Notes: generated by a model from the sequence alone, not told the origin. Shown: positions 1-12,068, counted from the first letter of the stretch. The stretch is 64,000 nucleotides of DNA from Talpa occidentalis (GCF_014898055.3 NW_023605194.1:59373361-59437360), one strand, 5' to 3'. Translations and numbers: made by a program.

Positions 1-1027
1 AGAGACAGCCATTTATCTGGGCCACAAACTAGGTTTTAGAACTTTAAAAATAGATCAGAAATTACTCAGGAGGATTTCTTAACCCTTAATCAGAAGAGAT
101 GTCCTACGGAACTTAGACGTTTCCACCAGCAGGGAACACAAAGCACTAATTAAATGCTGGCACACTGCTGCCTGCCCTCTCTCCACCATGCAGGTAAGGA
201 AGACAGGGACAGCGTTTATATCAGATGCCCCAGCTTTTACCCATAACATTTTTTTTCCCATTTACATTACTCCCTAGTCAAATTGAACTATTTCAAGTTC
301 CTGAGCACTCCATGTTTTTTAATGTATCTATAAATTTGCAGTAGTTTTGTTTGCTACATCCTCCCTTTTCCAATTGACTGATTTCCTAAAGATTGAATGG
401 AAACACCACTCAGCAAGTCATCCCTGTCTTCTTTCCTTATCTGCTAAGTGTCCCCCATTCCTCTTTGCTTTTTGTCCCTCCATAATAGCACTCACTTACC
501 ATAGTATATTTTCATTGTCAGCCAATTTATTGGTGAATCTCTGGAGGCTGATATTTTGTCTTTCCTTTCAATACTTAGCACTACCAGGTTGAGCTGATCT
601 GGTAGTAAATAGCAAGGAATGAAAATATTACAGAAAAATAAAAGAACACTAAAATTGGCCTTAAAGAGGGGGTGGATTGTTGCTATATAAAATTTCAAAA
701 ATAGGAGGAACATAAGTGTCTGCAAATTGTGATGCTCATTAATGTTTGTAGTTTTTATTGGTTGTTGGAATTAATGTTTAAAAATTAAAAGAAATTTAAG
801 GAGAAAAAAATCTATAGAGATGTCACACAATAGTTTTCAATCATTATTTTTAAGCCATTTTAAACCATTAAAATATAAATTTGTTTCTTTAGCTACATGC
901 AAGTAGAAATTTTCAGGCAATATTTGCTCTTTCATGAACACAAGACCAAGAGATATGGCCTGTGAGAGGGTGTTCCTCATTGCCAGGATGACAAATATGT
1001 TTTCTTAAACAAAAATTTGCATTTCAT
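1..1027. other. Unique-looking AT-rich DNA, no gene seen
   Basis: No recognisable repeat, exon or RNA gene. Open frames are short (about 60-80 codons), overlap on opposite strands and show no family motif. I see no CpG island or promoter. Confidence 0.6.
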
Positions 1028-1301
1028 GGCCTCCCTGGTGGTACAGAAGTTAAAGTCCTATTGCAATCAAACTCTTGCCAGCCACTGAGATGTGCTTTGG
1101 CTCTCCGGTCAGGAGCTAACCCTCATGGTGCAGCAGACCTCTCCTGTCTTGCCCGCTGTTCCCCTCAGCAGTGTATTTCAGTGGATCTGCCTGTTCTGCT
1201 CCCTACTATGTCTCTGTTGAATCCTCTCACCCACTTGCATCTCTGGCCTAGACCCCAGTTCTGGTACACATACATAAATATTAAAAAAACAAAAAAACAA
1301 C
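1028..1301 (+). mobile_element. tRNA-derived SINE, older 'pyrimidine-body' subfamily
   Basis: It starts with the family's GGCCTCCCTGGTGG head and runs through the CAGACCTCTCCTG body motif and the CTCAGCAGTGTATTTCAGT motif. It ends in an A-rich tail at about 1285-1301. The A box region reads TGGTACAGAAG and the head is diverged. It abuts the 5' truncation point of the L1 that follows. I saw no clear target duplication. Confidence 0.88.
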
Positions 1302-1308
1302 TTAACAG

Positions 1309-1943
1309 TTTTTGGTCTAACCACTATGGAAGGCTATGGGGAGGTTCCTCAAATTACTAAAAATGGAGCTACCATATGACCTAGTAATTTCACTCCTAGG
1401 AATTTACCCAAAGGACACAAAACATTAATTCAAAAGGATACCTGCACCCCTATGTTTATTGCATCACTATTTACAATAGCTAAGAGATGGATACAGCCCA
1501 AATGCCCAAAAATAGATGACTGGATCAAGAAGATGTGGTATATATACACAATGGGATGTTACACAGCAATCAAAAAAAGATAAAACTCATGCCATTCACA
1601 GGAACATGGATGTAGCTAGAAGGGATTATGCTCAGTGAAATAAGCCAAAGGAAAAAGAAAACATCAGATGGTTTTCACTTATAGGAGGAATATAGGGGAA
1701 GCAAATAAGGGATCAGAAAAAAAATAAAATTAATAGGTAACTATAAATCAGAGACATTCTGCAGGGGAGGGGGAAGGAGAGGGATCAAAACAGGGGAGGT
1801 AAGAGCACAAGGGACTATGGTGATGGTGCACAGGTAAATTGGTGTTGGAATTTTATGGGGACTACCCCTGAGAGGAGAAAGCATACACTGTATAAAAATG
1901 AACAATGATGTAAAATATATATAAACAAATTAATTAATTAAAA
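1309..1943 (+). mobile_element. 5'-truncated L1 LINE (ORF2 C-terminus plus 3' UTR)
   Basis: The first ~300 bp match the end of L1 ORF2 (remnants of CTPMFI, KIDDWIKKMWYIYTM and YSAIKK-like coding) but are broken by substitutions and frame loss. A G-rich 3' UTR tract lies at about 1762-1800. The 3' end carries the same AATGATGTAAAA-type tail as the L1 at 53050. It is an inactive fragment. Confidence 0.9.
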
Positions 1944-1949
1944 AAACAA

Positions 1950-2385
1950 CGGTTTTACTGAAGCATAATTTCTATACCATAAATTCCACCCATTATTGGT
2001 GTATGAGTCAATGATTGTAATAACTCCACAGTCATGCAAGTATCACAAAATCCAGTGTTAGAACACACCCGTCACCTAAAGATCTCTCCTGCCCATTAGC
2101 AACTAAATTCCATTTCTGTCTCCAGGCAATTATTGATATTCATCTCCTTTCTGAGTCATCATCACATAAATTGAATTATATAATATGAGGTTCAACCATT
2201 GAGCTCCATATATCAGTAACTCATTACTTCTTATTGACAATTAATACTCCATTGTGTCTGAATACTACAATTCATTCACCAGCTAATGACCATTTGGATT
2301 ATTTCCATTTTTTGGCTACTATGAACAATGCTTCTTCTACAAGTCTGGACTTTTGTTTTAATTCTCTTAGATATCTATAGGTAGA
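1950..2385 (-). mobile_element. Old, diverged L1 fragment (antisense)
   Basis: Phrases such as CATAATTTCTATACCATAAA near 1963 and the stretch around 2290-2375 (ATTTCCATTTTTTGGCTACT, then ATGAACAATGC) resemble ancient mammalian L1M 3' sequence on the minus strand. Identification is by recalled phrases only, so the boundaries are approximate. Confidence 0.5.
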
Positions 2386-2527
2386 GGGCCTCCCTGGTGG
2401 TGGAGGGGGTTAAGACACTACCTATGACACTGTTCGCCACCTCTGCAGCACGAGTTCAATCCCCAGCTGGCAGGGAGCAACCTACCTGGTGCAACAGACC
2501 TCTCCTGACTTGCCCGCTGCTCCCCTT
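2386..2527 (+). mobile_element. SINE, 3'-truncated
   Basis: The head GGGCCTCCCTGGTGGTGGAGG, a degenerate B box (AGTTCAATCCC) and the body to CCGCTGCTCCCC are present. The distal half and A tail are missing, with an abrupt join to unrelated AT-rich DNA. Probably truncated by a later deletion. Confidence 0.85.
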
Positions 2528-2669
2528 TTTTTCTACCGATACATACAAATTTTAATATAATTTCATATACCACTAAGATTATGATTAAATGCTACTAAGA
2601 ATCCTCATTTTATTATAATACAATAAGAACATTTTTCACACACATAAATTAAATCTTATTTTGAAACAC

Positions 2670-2938
2670 TTTTTAAAAAATATTTATTTATTTATGCATA
2701 CAAGAACTGGGGTGTAGGCCAGAGGTGTGGGGGGTGAGAGTATTCACCAGAAACAGAGTGGGGAACAGAACAGACAGATCAACTGAAATACACTGCTGAG
2801 GGGAGCAGCAGACAAGACAGGAGAGGTCTGCTGAGCCATGTTGGTAGCTCCCTGGCCGGGGATTGAACTCGTGCTGCAGTGGCTGCGGATAGCTTCATAG
2901 GTTGTGTCTTAAGCCCTTGTGCCACCGGGGAAGCTCCA
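2670..2938 (-). mobile_element. SINE, full length, with exact target duplication
   Basis: It reads tail-first: TTATTTATTTATGCATACAA, then the body, then a B-box region and the inverted head CCACCGGGGAAGCTCC. It is flanked by the exact 14-bp duplication TTATTTTGAAACAC at 2656-2669 and 2939-2952. This shows L1-type target-primed insertion. Confidence 0.93.
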
Positions 2939-2952
2939 TTATTTTGAAACAC

Positions 2953-4266
2953 GTTAAAGACTGCATACATTCTGTCATCGGGATGTACCATTATTTAACC
3001 ATTTTTCTTTATTCAGAATGTTCTAATTATTCACCTATACATGTGATACTCTGAGGAACATCTTTGTGCTTACATTTGTGTCCCAAATCCCATTCGAAGA
3101 GAGATTAGTTAGATAAGTTAGAACTTATCTAAGTTGATAACTAATAGAACTTATCCATCAGTTGATAAGTTAGAACTCTTCAAGATAAGAACTGGAGACT
3201 GGAATTATTGAACTGAAAAAGAATAGACTTGAAGGATTATGCCAGATAGAAAGATTTGAGGTAGTAACATGAAAGAGGAATTAGAGCCCAAGAATCTTCA
3301 GAGGTAAGAAGCAAAAACAACAATATTTGTTATAAGGGGCTAAATTTCTGGTCATTATAGAGAGCATGAACAGCAACAAAACCAAATGGAAACATCTACG
3401 GAACACATGACTTAATTGATTAGCTTCCTTCCTCCTCAATTTTGCTTGCATTTTTTAGAAAATAGGGCCTATTCTCACTCATAATCCTGAAAGAACACTT
3501 CCTTCCAAATCACATCACAACAGGAATTGGTCTAACAAGAAGGTTTCATCAATCACTGGCCTACTTGAGCCTACTTTATACCACTTCATGCTGTAATTCT
3601 TTCATGACAAAATGAAATTCCAAATATATTATAAGTTAAAACAAATAGATTCCCTAACATATAAATCAAAATTAGACTTGGTATAGTAAGGGAGTCAATT
3701 TTCTGTCATTTTATGACAGAACATGTAAGTGCTTGGTTGACTTGTCATGAAACTCTTAAGTTTCTGAATCACTAATCATTCATTGAGGTCCATGGTTTGT
3801 GAAATAATACCCAAAGGAAGTAAAATAAAAATAGAAACTATATCGTAGTGTTGCTTTCTCAGGGTACTAGAATAACACAGCAACACAACTATCTGGCAGA
3901 CTAGCCACCAGTTTCAGAGATTCAAAGATAAGTATAAACTCTGTAGAGTGAGAAGATGTAGAAGATTAAAAGCAACTTTGATGAATTGACTTCACTTTTC
4001 ATCTCTTTTGACCTTTCTTTAGCAATAGGATATTTTACATATGTCATTGTTCCACAAGCAATTCCACAGTTTCCTCTTTCTTAAGCACTGGGATTCTATC
4101 AGAAAAAAAAAAGAAAAATGATAACAACTATGGCTAGTTAAGACACCATTTTAGGTACCCAATTACTAAATGCTTGCTTCTAGAACTGAAAAGGCTTCAG
4201 TTATAATATTGTGTTTAAAGCAAAGGTATCTCTGTCTCCATAGAACCTTTTTTAAATTTATTTTTT
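2953..4266. other. Mostly unique AT-rich DNA
   Basis: No gene or clear repeat. A short hairpin with 11-bp perfect arms (TTAGATAAGTT and its complement) and a 2-base loop lies at 3109-3132, inside a patch (3105-3175) that repeats the GATAAGTTAGAACT motif. The rest shows nothing I can name. Confidence 0.5.
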
Positions 4267-4537
4267 ATTTTTTAAAAAACTTATTTATTTATGCATACAA
4301 GAACTGGGGTGTAGGCCAGAGGTGAGGGGGTGAGAGGATTTATCAGAGACAGAGTGGGAACAGAACAGGCATATCTACTGAAATACACTGCTGAAGGGAG
4401 TAGTGGGCGAGACAGGAGAGGTATGCTGTGCCATGTGGGATAGTTCCCTGGTGGGAGGTTTGAACTCATGACTCAGTGGCTGATGATAGCTTGATATTGC
4501 TGTGTCTTTAACTCCTGTGCAACCAGGGAGACCCCAC
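4267..4537 (-). mobile_element. SINE, full length, diverged
   Basis: It has the tail-first structure with TTATTTATTTATGCATACAA, the body motif GACAGGAGAGGT and the inverted head ACCAGGGAGACCCC. Many substitutions mark it as an older copy. The target duplication is not clear because both flanks are T/A-rich. Confidence 0.88.
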
Positions 4538-4544
4538 AGAGCAT

Positions 4545-4760
4545 TTTTTTTAAATACAAGTAACATTGGTTTATAATATTATATAGGTTTCAGGTACACA
4601 GATTTATATGTCAATATCTATCTACCTATGTATCCATCATAGTACTATATTACACATATAAACTATATACATATATAACATATACATTATACTCATCACA
4701 AAAAGTTTAGTTTTCATTCATTACTCCATATAGTTTTTAGAAACCTACAATAGCCAAGAA
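4545..4760 (-). mobile_element. L1 3'-UTR-like fragment (antisense)
   Basis: It begins with a T-rich stretch, then TAACATTGGTTTATAATATT, TTTCAGGTACACAG and a later AAAAGTTTAGTTTTCAT. This order is typical of antisense L1 3' UTRs in mammals. Identification is by recalled phrases. It contains an AT/TA-rich low-complexity patch at 4640-4695. Confidence 0.55.
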
Positions 4761-5660
4761 GATATCAATGTTACATGTAAGACCTCTACAAGTATGGAGA
4801 GATAGCTAATGTTTACACATAAGGCAGACAACAAACTTGTTTCTATTGATTATGATGTATTATTTGGTATTTTTAACTAAGGAAAATATGTAATTTCCCT
4901 TATCATTTACAAAGTCAATCATGTGACTCAATCTCTGTTTCATTTATCAGTTTTATTTTGAAGGAAACACATTCATTTCAAGTAATAGACAAAAAGACTC
5001 TCAACCATGTTGGGGAAACAGGGTAACAAAATAACACTGAAAAACTAAGGATGTTTAATAACTTAGTTTGGGGAAGTGAAACGCAAAGTAAATAATTGCC
5101 TCAAAAACAGCTGTTTGTCACTCTGATACAAATCAGATAAAAGCAAGAATTTTTCTTGTCTGTTCTTTGGCAATTACAGTCACATTTTCTATTTACATGT
5201 CTTTGGGGAAGGAAAATACTGTAATTCTCAGTAAAAAATTGTCATATTGAAATCTGGTACTTATTAATATCCTATTTATAAGTTATACTTTACTAATTTA
5301 TCTCAGATACTAGCATAATATTTTATTCCCATGACCATTTTCATTTAATAACTGTGTCTACACAGGCAAGTGATTCCAATATAGACTCCCTGGGGCTTCT
5401 GTTGAAAGTTGAAAGTGTTAATGACTATTCATGTTCAAATAGCTGCCAGAGAATTTCTAGTCTTTCAAGTTGGGAGAAGTCTGGTGTCTGCTGTGAACAG
5501 GCAGTTCATAGTATCTGATCAGGATTCATTGCTATCTGAAAATTCAGATAGGGAGGATATTTTCTCAGGGATGTGAAGAAGCCTTCTCTCCTTCTCAGGG
5601 TGGGTGAGGAGTCTATGTCTGTGAAGACATAGGACTCAGGTCTCATTTTTTCTTTCTTCC
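4761..5660. other. Unique-looking DNA, no gene
   Basis: No recognisable repeat. Two small imperfect hairpins occur near 5530-5555 (CTATCTGA / TCAGATAG arms) and 5610-5640 (CTATGTCT / AGACATAG arms). Neither is long enough for a microRNA precursor on sequence alone. Confidence 0.5.
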
Positions 5661-5674
5661 TGATTCAAGCTGTT

Positions 5675-5802
5675 TTTAAAATTTATTTTATTTTATTTTA
5701 TATAATTTTTTACATCATTCTTTATTTTTATACAATGTATACTTTATCATCTTGGATATAGTCCCTGTGAAATTCCCCCCACCTATGGTGATGGTACATG
5801 GG
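5675..5802 (-). mobile_element. Very short L1 3'-UTR insertion
   Basis: A 128-bp insertion holds only the last part of an L1 3' UTR, reversed (T-rich start, TACATCATTC, then CATCTTGGATATAGTCCCTG). It is bounded by the exact 14-bp duplication TGATTCAAGCTGTT at 5661-5674 and 5803-5816. It is homologous to the 51942-52188 copy and to the tails of the 1309 and 53050 copies. Confidence 0.9.
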
Positions 5803-5816
5803 TGATTCAAGCTGTT

Positions 5817-6944
5817 GAAGGTGACTTGAATCTTAAAAATCATGCTCACCCTCATTTTCAAACTGATGTGACATAGCAGATGACAATATGTATCATGGTG
5901 TGGATGCCTCTGAATGGATTTTGTATATTTTCTGCAGACATTCACTTTACTTGAAAGTAAAGATTTGAAATAGCCAGTGGCTTCAGATTTGGCAGATGAC
6001 AAATAGTTCGAAAATAAGCAAATCCAACATATAGAGACTGAAGAGAAGTGGGAAGGAATATTCAGGGCTGATGGCAACAGAAGACACATTTCAGTCACCC
6101 ATGATCCTGTTCTTAAGCAATAAACTAAATCAAGAGCCCAAGTTTGACTTAGCAAACTATTTTAATAATGAAGTCCAGTTAACACTATTCTACTTTTCCA
6201 ACAGACCGCAAAGAAGATAGACGTTGACCAGATCTTAAGTATAAATAACCTAAAGGTGAGAATTATTCATTAGTGTAGTTTATCTTTCCAGGAATCAAAT
6301 AAAAATAAACAGAATATTTAAAGCAACAGATCATATCAAAATGGAATATCAAAACTCTCATTTTAGAACAAAATGAGAGTAACAGAGTCAACTGATTAGA
6401 GAGAGAGTCAACTGAGTGCGAGAAAGAGAGAGCGAGAGAAAGAAAGAGAGAAAAAGAGAGATTTAGATTTTCCCTCATTTCAAAGAGAGGGCTGTGTCTC
6501 TGAAGGAAAACTTTGTAAGATACTTTCATTGCCACTCATTGTGTATACTGAACAATTCACTTAGTAGTCTCTCAAAATTTCAAATGTCTTCCCAAGACAA
6601 TGCATCAAGGAGGGTATATAATCACATATGTATGATAAAGACACAGATGTGAAAAATGATACCTATAACATCAAAATCATTTTTAGGTTCTCAAAAACTT
6701 GTGCTGCAAAGGGATACTATGACCAACAAATTTGTGAACTGCTGATCTGTACTTCAAAACGCCCTTATCCCTGACCTTATCCACACAACAGATATAAAAT
6801 AATTCAATTTAAGTTGCAACCAGTCTGATACTAGCTGAATGCCTTTGAGAAACAACTGATGTTGCACCAAAGGGCTTCAAACTAATGATGCATCATTCAC
6901 AGTAGGATTTCAGTCAATATCAAGGAAAAGTAGAAGTCAGTTTA
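5817..6944. other. Unique-looking DNA with a GA-rich patch
   Basis: No gene is supported. The 146-codon minus-strand frame at 5715-6155 begins in unique sequence and ends inside the L1 tail, so it is chance. A purine-rich GA tract lies at 6396-6461. Confidence 0.55.
6396..6461. repeat. Imperfect (GA)n purine tract
   Basis: Runs of GAGAGA interrupted by AAAG, almost all purines on the plus strand. It is preceded by two copies of AGAGTCAACTGA (about 6383 and 6405), suggesting local slippage duplication. Confidence 0.85.
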
Positions 6945-7235
6945 GCATAATGGTTCACGGCACAGTCTCTACAATTGGAATGGGTTACAACTCCCCATCC
7001 ATAGTGTCAGAGAGGAGGTTATGTGGGTCATTTCCCCAATTTTACTAATTATGATGGCCAGACACCCTGATCCAATGCTTGCAGTGTGGTTCTGAATAAG
7101 TTGTGTAGCTTCTCTGTGTTTCACTTTCTCTGAGGTGAAATTGGGAAAATAATAGAACCTAGCACAAAGAGTCATTTTGGGGAGTAATCCACTCATTGAA
7201 TGCAGTGCCTGGCACCAAAGAACTTAATAAGTATA
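6945..7235 (+). mobile_element. MIR (ancient tRNA-derived SINE)
   Basis: The central part resembles the MIR core: GAATAAGTTGTGTAGCTTCT, then a CTCTGAGGTGAAATTGGGAAAATAAT-like segment, and CAGTGCCTGGCACC near 7204-7217. Divergence is high, as expected for MIR. Boundaries are approximate. Confidence 0.7.
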
Positions 7236-7377
7236 AATAACCGAAGGCTTAGAAGTCACAAAGTAATGATTAAGCATGACACTAGTCCTAGAAATTATGG
7301 CCTCATTAATATAGCTTTATAAGCCTGAAATGGCTTCAAGGAGGAGAGACAATAGCTACATCATCACTTTCTTTCAT

Positions 7378-7453
7378 CACTATATTAATTTCTATATTAA
7401 TTTCTATCACTATATAATTTCATCACTATATTAATCATCACTATATTAATTTC
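7378..7453. repeat. Small AT-rich minisatellite
   Basis: Irregular tandem copies of CACTATATTAATTTCT-like units (about 12-25 bp), four to five times. Slippage product in unique DNA. Confidence 0.8.
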
Positions 7454-7509
7454 TTTTATCTAAGACAGCACCAAAAATGGAACAGAGAGAATGCGTCCTC
7501 TTGTTTTTA

Positions 7510-7765
7510 TTATTTTTTAAAGATTTATTTATTTATGCATATAAGAACTGGGGTGTTGGCCAAAGGTGCAGGGGGTGAGGAGATTCACCAGAGAGAGCAG
7601 GGAGCAGAACACGCAGATCCAGTGAAATACAGTGCTGAGGGGAGCAGCAGGTGAGATAGGAGAGGTCTGCTGAGCCATGTAGGTTGCTCCCCGGTCAGCC
7701 AGGGATCAAACTCGTGCTGCAGTGTGATAGCGCTGTGTTTACCCCTGCACCACCCGGGAGGCCCT
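7510..7765 (-). mobile_element. SINE with exact 15-bp target duplication
   Basis: Full-length reverse copy running from a T-rich start and GATTTATTTATTTATGCATA to the inverted head CACCCGGGAGGCCC. The flanks are GTCCTCTTGTTTTTA at 7495-7509 and again at 7766-7780, identical. Confidence 0.94.
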
Positions 7766-7780
7766 GTCCTCTTGTTTTTA

Positions 7781-9352
7781 AATCAGGCACAAGGAAGTAG
7801 TCTGTGACCATGTGCTCTTTAGCATCTCTGAGTGAAATGAGAATTAATGATCATAGAGCTGTTATTTTTTTTAAATTTTTACTTTGATGTTTAGATCTTA
7901 TTATCCAAAGGTAGATCTTGTGAGTTGCCTCAGGTTATTTTTTAAGACTCTCTAAAATCTTCATTTCAGTTTTACAAATATTTATAGAGCCTCTACTATG
8001 CCAGGTATTATACCAAAATTTGGAATACAAATTCCCCTATAGTTCCAATTATCTTCAAATTATGATCTACTTGAATCTAATTAAGTGTGAAGTATTTGTT
8101 GAGCCATAAGGGGAAAATAGCATCTCTTAAACACAGCAGTCCTTCAGATGCAAGTTTGTCAACTTACAGGAGCCATGAAAAGATTTCGACTAGGTATTCA
8201 AAATCCACAATAAAAAAAAGTTCCAAAATTAAAGTAATAACTACAAGACTCAGATAGAAGCAAACTCAACTGGTGCTTCTCTTGCAAAAATCTCACTAGA
8301 TGATAATTTACTTCTTCTCTTTCCTCTCCTTGGAAACATCATACATGGGAGAGTGAGCCAACCCACTTGTACAACTATGACTGTGCTCTGGAATAAGCCT
8401 GATAACAAATGGCAAATTACCATTATCTCCAAAATCCTTTCAAGCTTGATTGAAGAGAATATGTAAATGGTTTCTTTCTCAAGGCCTAGAGGGGGTTAGC
8501 TGTCCTGTCTAGGATGATAATGCAATCATCTGTGGAAAACACAAATTCCATAATTAACATTAGAGCACTAGGAAACTTTGCTTAGGAAAAAGGCAAACCC
8601 AGGCAGGTCCCTACATAGCTATCAAAACAAGAGGGTCTGGTTTGATTGATTTGATTGAATCTTAGTCAAGTGTCTTATTTCTTCTTTCTTACTTGCAGAG
8701 AGTCAAGGAAAGCGTCCTGATTATCTTTGAGGGAATCTTCCCCAGCCTGTCTCCAATCAAACAGCAAGTGGACAAACACAGTCAGACTCAAACTTCCTTC
8801 CTAGGAAGATGGAACACGCTATTGTCAGGGCATAAGTCAGAGGATTCATGAGACTGAATAGGACTATGTGCCCACTTTCTGTCCTAAATATGTTATACAT
8901 GAGACATACATGCATCTACATACATACATATAGACCACTTGTGATACTGACTTCTTTGACCCCTTTTTCCCAACTCAATTTCTCCCACCTGTTCATTTCA
9001 GCAATTTAGCAAACAAAAACTGTCCTTTTTTCTCCTCACCACTTCCACATTTTTTTTAAAAAAAAAAATCACATCTAGTGCTATTTCATTCTTCTAGTCT
9101 CCCACATGATTTTAAATGCCTAATAATGTGAAATGCAGAGAAGACAGTGCCATTCCCTTGTTTAAAACATTCAATGGCTCTCTATTGCCTAAAGCTCTGT
9201 ATCACTCAAAAGTCCAAACGCAGTTCTTTTGTCTGAAATAAAAGTCATTGTATTTTTCAGAAACACTTGAAAGAGCGGGATTATCTCATATGATCTACCT
9301 GTCTACATCTAAATATACAAGATAGAAAGTGGGCATGTAGTAATGTCCAGTT
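7781..9352. other. Mostly unique DNA with L2 scraps
   Basis: A segment at 7970-8030 (TTTATAGAGCCTCTACTATG followed by CCAGGTATTATACC) resembles antisense L2. One at 9140-9230 (CATTCAATGGCTCTCTATTG, then AAAGTCCAAACG) resembles sense L2. No gene is supported elsewhere. Confidence 0.45.
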
Positions 9353-9357
9353 TATAT

Positions 9358-9364
<7 letters not shown>

Positions 9365-9406
<42 letters not shown>

Positions 9407-9416
9407 CACACACACA
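9365..9416. repeat. (TA)n followed by (CA)n microsatellite
   Basis: About 19 TA units at 9365-9402, then an ACATACACACACAC run to 9416. Confidence 0.97.
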
Positions 9417-10062
9417 TCACACACATATCTCCTGATCATGGCAATTTACAGGGTTATTACAGAACTCAAAAAATAAAGCCCAATAGTCCTGTGAAGTCAA
9501 GGTCAAAAGTGGCATAAACCCCAAATATAAAACAACCCCAAATATAAAACAAGCTTTCTGCACTTTCTTCTTGCCAACAACATCCAAGTTTCCCTTAACC
9601 TCAAGGCAGAAGTCTGTTTTCATCAGTGACTTTTCTATAATTGATTTTCTATAATTGATTGATGACTTTTCTATAATTGATTCTGTAATTGTGACTTTGA
9701 ATCAAAAAAGGAACTTCCTCTTATAAAGATGTAATTGCAATAAGGATAGAAAGTGCATTGGTTGAAATATACAAAATTCTAGAACATCAGAAGCAGGCAG
9801 AATGAATGATGGTTCTCTTCCCTAGTGTTGAAATATTCTGTTTCTGTGGTCTCACATTGGTCTGGATAAAGGTTTAACCTCTTAATTTTTTAGCTGGATG
9901 GTTTACACAATATAAACATAACCACAACTTTGTTTAAATGAACAAAGAATACAAACAGGAGATAGAGGATGGGGGGAGGGAGGTTATTGTTTCATTGAAT
10001 TCAAAACTTTTGGATCAAGCCACTTTGTCTTAAGTCCTGGCATTAAAAAAATAAAACATTCA
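9417..10062. other. Unique DNA with a small direct repeat
   Basis: At 9627-9694 a unit containing TTTTCTATAATTGATT occurs three times with partial spacers, and a 17-bp CCCCAAATATAAAACAA-like pair sits near 9520-9552. No gene seen. Confidence 0.6.
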
Positions 10063-10376
10063 GGGCCTCCCCGGGGGCGCAGCGGTTGAGCGCTGGGTTG
10101 CGAAGCTGCCCGCGGCCTCTGCGGCGCCGGTTCGATCCCCGGCTGCTCCCCGGCCACCGGAGGAGGATCCCACATGGTGCGCAGACCTCTCCTGCCACCC
10201 GCTGCTCCCCTCAGCAGTGTACTTCAGTCCTTCTGCCTGCTCTGCTCCCCGCTCTGGCTCTGGTGAATTCTCTCACCCTCCCGCGCTTCTGACTGTACCC
10301 AGTGCATGTATAAACAAAACAAACAAATATAATAAATAAATAAATAAAAACATGCCTCTATAAAAAAAAAAAAAAA
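10063..10376 (+). mobile_element. Young SINE with CpG-rich tRNA-like head
   Basis: The head has GGTTGAGCGCTGGGTTGCG, an exact B box GGTTCGATCCC at 10129-10139, the pyrimidine-rich body, and a TATAAACAAAACAAAC tail with AATAAATAAATAAATAAA and a long A run. The short duplication AAAACATTCAG ends at 10062 and recurs at about 10378-10388. Retained CpGs suggest recent insertion. The T of the A box is changed (GGGCGCAGCGG). Confidence 0.96.
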
Positions 10377-10388
10377 AAAACATTCAGA

Positions 10389-10741
10389 TGCAGCATTTCA
10401 TGGATAGCAAATAGGGGGTGGAAGTGAATTTTGAAAAGGTCAAAATGAAAATAAGTTCTTAGCAAAATATTTGAAAATGTTATCTATATTTCTATTAATT
10501 AAGGCAACACTACTTAGAAAAAAATCAGAACCAATGATATTTTAGCAGTTGAGTAGCCTCAATACAAAAAAAAAAAAATAATGTGTAGTTACTATTATAC
10601 AAATGGGTTGACTCTATATGTCAGTTATTTGGGCTTATAATTCTTCCCTCCCCAACTAAAATAATGGGCCAGATATCAAGGCACAAAGAAACCTAATTTC
10701 AAGAGTGGATACCAGGCATTCATCTCTCTTCTCAACCTCCT
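10389..10741. other. Short unique block
   Basis: AT-rich with an A13 run near 10566. No gene or repeat recognised. Its last five bases (CTCCT) flank the LTR that follows. Confidence 0.5.
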
Positions 10742-11173
10742 TGTAGCGGGAGGAAGGCACCGTGCAGGATGGATAAGGGAGAGTCCTGGAGCTCTTGGTG
10801 GCTTTTCAGGCTTTTATTGCCACTTAACCAGGTACACAGCAGGCAGGGGTGCTGGGGGGCCAGGAGGCTGGCAGACCTTCTAGCACCCCGTGAATCTTCA
10901 CTCTATCTGGGCTCTCCAGTTTTCTCTCATGTTCTCGTTCTATCTCTTCTGCTGGTTCCGTTCCACTTTCTTGCTTGTTCTCCTTCTGGCGGTTCCATTC
11001 CTCTGGCGTCTGGTGACGCTGCCCTTATGAGCCCAGTCTCAGCCCAGGTGTACCCACCTACTATGCCCACACACCACTCCAGTGCCCGCCATCAGGCATG
11101 CATTCATTGTAGGGATCCATCATCAATCCTAATGGCGGGAGGGTGGAAAAGCCTAACAATTATTTATCCTACA
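10742..11173 (-). mobile_element. Solo-type endogenous retrovirus LTR (copy 1)
   Basis: It begins TGTAG and ends CCTACA on the plus strand, giving TG...CA ends in the retroviral sense on minus. A polyadenylation signal AATAAA reads on the minus strand (TTTATT at 10813-10818), and a CATAAGG TATA-like motif lies upstream of it. It is clearly related to the copy at 12069. Flanks are CTCCT and CTCAT, a 5-bp duplication with one mismatch. The family is not identified. No viral gene is present. Confidence 0.85.
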
Positions 11174-12068
11174 CTCATAATCAGGGGATAGGAATCCAAC
11201 TGGGTCAGAATCACTGGGGTACTTCCTGCTGCCTATAATGGGAGTATTATTTGCTAGAGATGTGAAGGAAGACTATAAGGGTGAGATGGGACATGTGAAT
11301 GACAGCCAGGGTCGTCTGTAGAGGTCGACAAAAAGCAGATTTTCCCAATTAAGCACTGTCTTCATTCTCACCTAGGCGGTACTGTGAACCTGTTGCTTCC
11401 AGGCAAACAGAGCAAGGCAGTAATCCCTCTTGTTTTATAAGTACATTCATCCTAATCTTCAATTTTGCCTTTTATTCTCCAAACTCTAAGATGTTTATTA
11501 TCTGGCTCTTTACCAAAAAAGTGCCCAGCCTTGGCATCAACTTTAGATCAAATACCCAAAAGACAGTAAAAAAACCAACCACATCTCTTTCTATATATTG
11601 CTGCAAATAGGGAAAGGCTATTTAAGGATCAGCACCAAATTAGTACTGCAGAAATGCCTGTTACTAAGGCATCTCAGTGAGAACCTACTAATTGGCTATG
11701 CATATTTAAAGGCATTTAGCATGCTATGGCAAAATTTCAGATCACTTTCAGGATTACTCGGCATTTCATCGACAGAGCATAAAGGGAAACACTACACCTA
11801 GATGGTTCTCTTCAGAGAGCTGCAATACTCCACCCTCCCACAGTAATCTGGGCCCATTCAATTACACAGAGGCAGTACAACAGCAAGCAAGAAAATTAGC
11901 AATCAGCAGACTATTAGCACAGGGTACCTGAGCACTTCCTACCAATTTGCAGTTAAGCTACTATATTTTATTGATGACCACTCTCTTTAGGTCACTCTTC
12001 TGAATATAAAATTTCATTGTAGGAACAATTATTTCCCTAGGAGCACATGCAGAAAAAAACTACCATAG
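11174..12068. other. DNA between the two LTRs
   Basis: 895 bp with no retroviral reading frame, no primer-binding site next to copy 2 (the minus strand reads CTATGGTAGTTTTT) and no purine-rich tract next to copy 1. It looks like ordinary genomic DNA rather than proviral interior. A 67-codon frame at 11598-11801 has no recognised homology. Confidence 0.55.

Noticed and set aside
5610..5640. Possible microRNA hairpin
   Set aside because: The arms are about 12 bp with interruptions, far shorter than a precursor stem.
5715..6155. 146-codon minus-strand open frame, the longest in the window
   Set aside because: Its 3' end lies in an L1 3' UTR insertion (5675-5802), and the peptide has no recognisable domain and no splice or promoter context.
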